DNA of 64,000 nucleotides from Glaciecola sp964446865. GTDB lineage: Bacteria > Pseudomonadota > Gammaproteobacteria > Enterobacterales > Alteromonadaceae. Under the pieces are notes generated by a model that had not been told where the DNA came from, made no database searches, and saw only the letters and a program-made list of their open reading frames with translations. Both the position numbers and the translations under genes were made by a program. The stretch lies in NCBI GenBank assembly GCA_964446865.1, contig CAYURD010000010.1, positions 1 through 64,000 on the forward strand, given 5' to 3'. This document shows, piece by piece, positions 63,152 to 64,000 of this stretch; the stretch's first letter is position 1, and each line of letters opens with the position of its first letter.

Positions 63152-64000
63152 ATGATAAATGAGCAACCGGCCACTCATTGTAAACCAGTTACCATCAGTA
63201 ACAGTGACAATTTGCAGCAAGCTTTTGATTACTTACGCACTATTATCAAAGCTCGTGCGAGTATCTCTTTATCTAAAGAAGACGACGGCATAGATGTCCC
63301 TAGCTTGGGGTATATTGACGACGGATCTTTGTTTGCAGAGCTTATCGAAAAACACCAACCTAACTTTTACGAGTACCTGTTATTAGTAGGCGCTTTAGCA
63401 ACAGAATTTGCTCCCGCTGTTTTTGAAGAAGAACTCGTTAGCTTACGACAGCACCCTGAGCAACTTAAGCGCTTTGCCGAAGCCCATCAGCATTCGAGCC
63501 CGTTTTTTGTGCCTTCTATTGAGAGCATTGTATATTTAGCGGCAGGTGACACTATGCATCACCGTCTTACAGCCCTATCTTGTTTGCATTCTGAGCATTG
63601 GCTATTTACCGAAAACGTGCTCAAAAAGCTAGATTGCTTTAGTGGTCAAAGCACTGAAAAGAGCAATGAACAACAAACCGCAATAGAGGCTAATTCACTG
63701 CCACTTGTGCAACACACTTTATGTTTACACCCTGAATATAGAGACAAAATGTTGCATAACTCTGCCCTAACTCGCACTAATGGCAAACTAAAAAAAGGCA
63801 CACAAAATATGCCAAAGCTAATCGCCGTCAAAACACTCAGTACCGCAAAGCAATGGTCTGATCTTGTCTTATCAAAAAATACACAAAAGCGAATTAAGGA
63901 CCTAATAAAAGCGATTGAGCATTCAGATACATTACAAAATGAGTGGAATATGGCGGGTAAAGTTATGCCTGGTTATCGCGCTTTATTTCATGGCCCGTCA
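63152..64000 (+). CDS. Pvc15-type AAA+ ATPase (N-terminal part, truncated by window end)
   Basis: The first 283 codons of an ATPase gene that runs off the window. The last residues read GYRALFHGPS, the beginning of a Walker A motif (expected to continue GTGKT). The preceding region (QNMPKLIAVKTLSTAKQWSDLVLSKNTQKRIKDL) matches the lead-in of the Pvc15/Afp15 AAA+ proteins. These are needed for loading cargo or disassembly steps in related systems. The N-terminal region is helical. The ATG at 63152 has GAGAAC upstream and lies 36 bases after the effector stop. The rest of the gene and anything downstream cannot be judged here. Confidence 0.88.
   Translation, partial: MINEQPATHCKPVTISNSDNLQQAFDYLRTIIKARASISLSKEDDGIDVPSLGYIDDGSLFAELIEKHQPNFYEYLLLVGALATEFAPAVFEEELVSLRQHPEQLKRFAEAHQHSSPFFVPSIESIVYLAAGDTMHHRLTALSCLHSEHWLFTENVLKKLDCFSGQSTEKSNEQQTAIEANSLPLVQHTLCLHPEYRDKMLHNSALTRTNGKLKKGTQNMPKLIAVKTLSTAKQWSDLVLSKNTQKRIKDLIKAIEHSDTLQNEWNMAGKVMPGYRALFHGPS

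Noticed and set aside
39104..64000. Prophage or phage tail module
   Set aside because: No capsid, portal, terminase, integrase, lysis or replication gene is seen; the DUF4255, DUF5908, tape-measure-family and AAA+ ATPase genes are eCIS-specific.

Overview
The window looks like chromosome from a marine Alteromonadales-type gammaproteobacterium. That placement is an inference from gene content: exported sulfatases and a GH2 enzyme, a YgiQ-type radical SAM protein, a propeller GGDEF/EAL regulator, an MSHA-like prepilin, REP-type repeats and moderately AT-rich DNA. No rRNA, tRNA, CRISPR array or transposase was seen. A run of exactly 100 N (24908-25007) sits inside a tandem repeat, so the sequence is scaffolded there.

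Layout. 1-4.4 kb: housekeeping and small genes (exported Cys-rich protein, SOUL lipoprotein, nitroreductase, two small membrane proteins, diguanylate cyclase). 4.4-21.2 kb: a sulfated-polysaccharide utilisation region with two formylglycine sulfatases, a sialate O-acetylesterase-type enzyme, a GH2 lipoprotein and a huge two-component-propeller/GGDEF/EAL sensor. It also contains an unrelated membrane protein, YgiQ, and the relic of a secreted protein gene (18481-18612). 21.4-24.8 kb: a coupled membrane protein/TPR/AAA+ ATPase operon, then a prepilin. 24.8-25.3 kb: a REP-derived 57-bp tandem array with the assembly gap.

25.3-38.4 kb: an accessory cluster of exported and lipase-like proteins around a LuxR-type regulator fused to an alpha/beta hydrolase whose nucleophile is Cys (GHCAGG). 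A perfect 20-bp palindrome (31873-31892) and a near copy (29472-29491) lie in its two divergent intergenic regions. They are good candidates for the regulator's operators, controlling the 934-aa exported protein, the regulator itself, a 147-aa exported protein and the downstream run ending in a 1205-aa esterase. The 147-aa protein and the N-terminus of the 1205-aa esterase carry the same domain.

38.6-64 kb: a cyanase gene with a hairpin over its ribosome binding site, then the main feature: an extracellular-contractile-injection-system (eCIS, PVC/Afp/MAC-type) locus. A PAAR tip gene faces away from the operon. The operon has a TTGACA-N17-TATATA promoter and a roughly 260-nt leader. Its order is: a small basic ORF, cap/terminator (Pvc16-like), unknown 182-aa protein, sheath, two tube proteins, DUF5908/Pvc6-like, LysM tube-baseplate adaptor (Pvc7), VgrG-like spike (Pvc8), gp25 (Pvc9), two giant baseplate proteins (Pvc11, Pvc12), a 1162-aa protein with one membrane segment and a Pro-rich linker, a tape-measure-family protein (Pvc14-like), a 1379-aa putative effector ending in a His-Me-finger nuclease-like domain, and the start of the Pvc15-type AAA+ ATPase, cut off inside its Walker A motif. 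Most genes are coupled by ATGA or TAATG overlaps. The likely undescribed system is this eCIS with its cargo. Open questions are whether it is released or membrane-anchored, what the cargo does, and which cell it targets.
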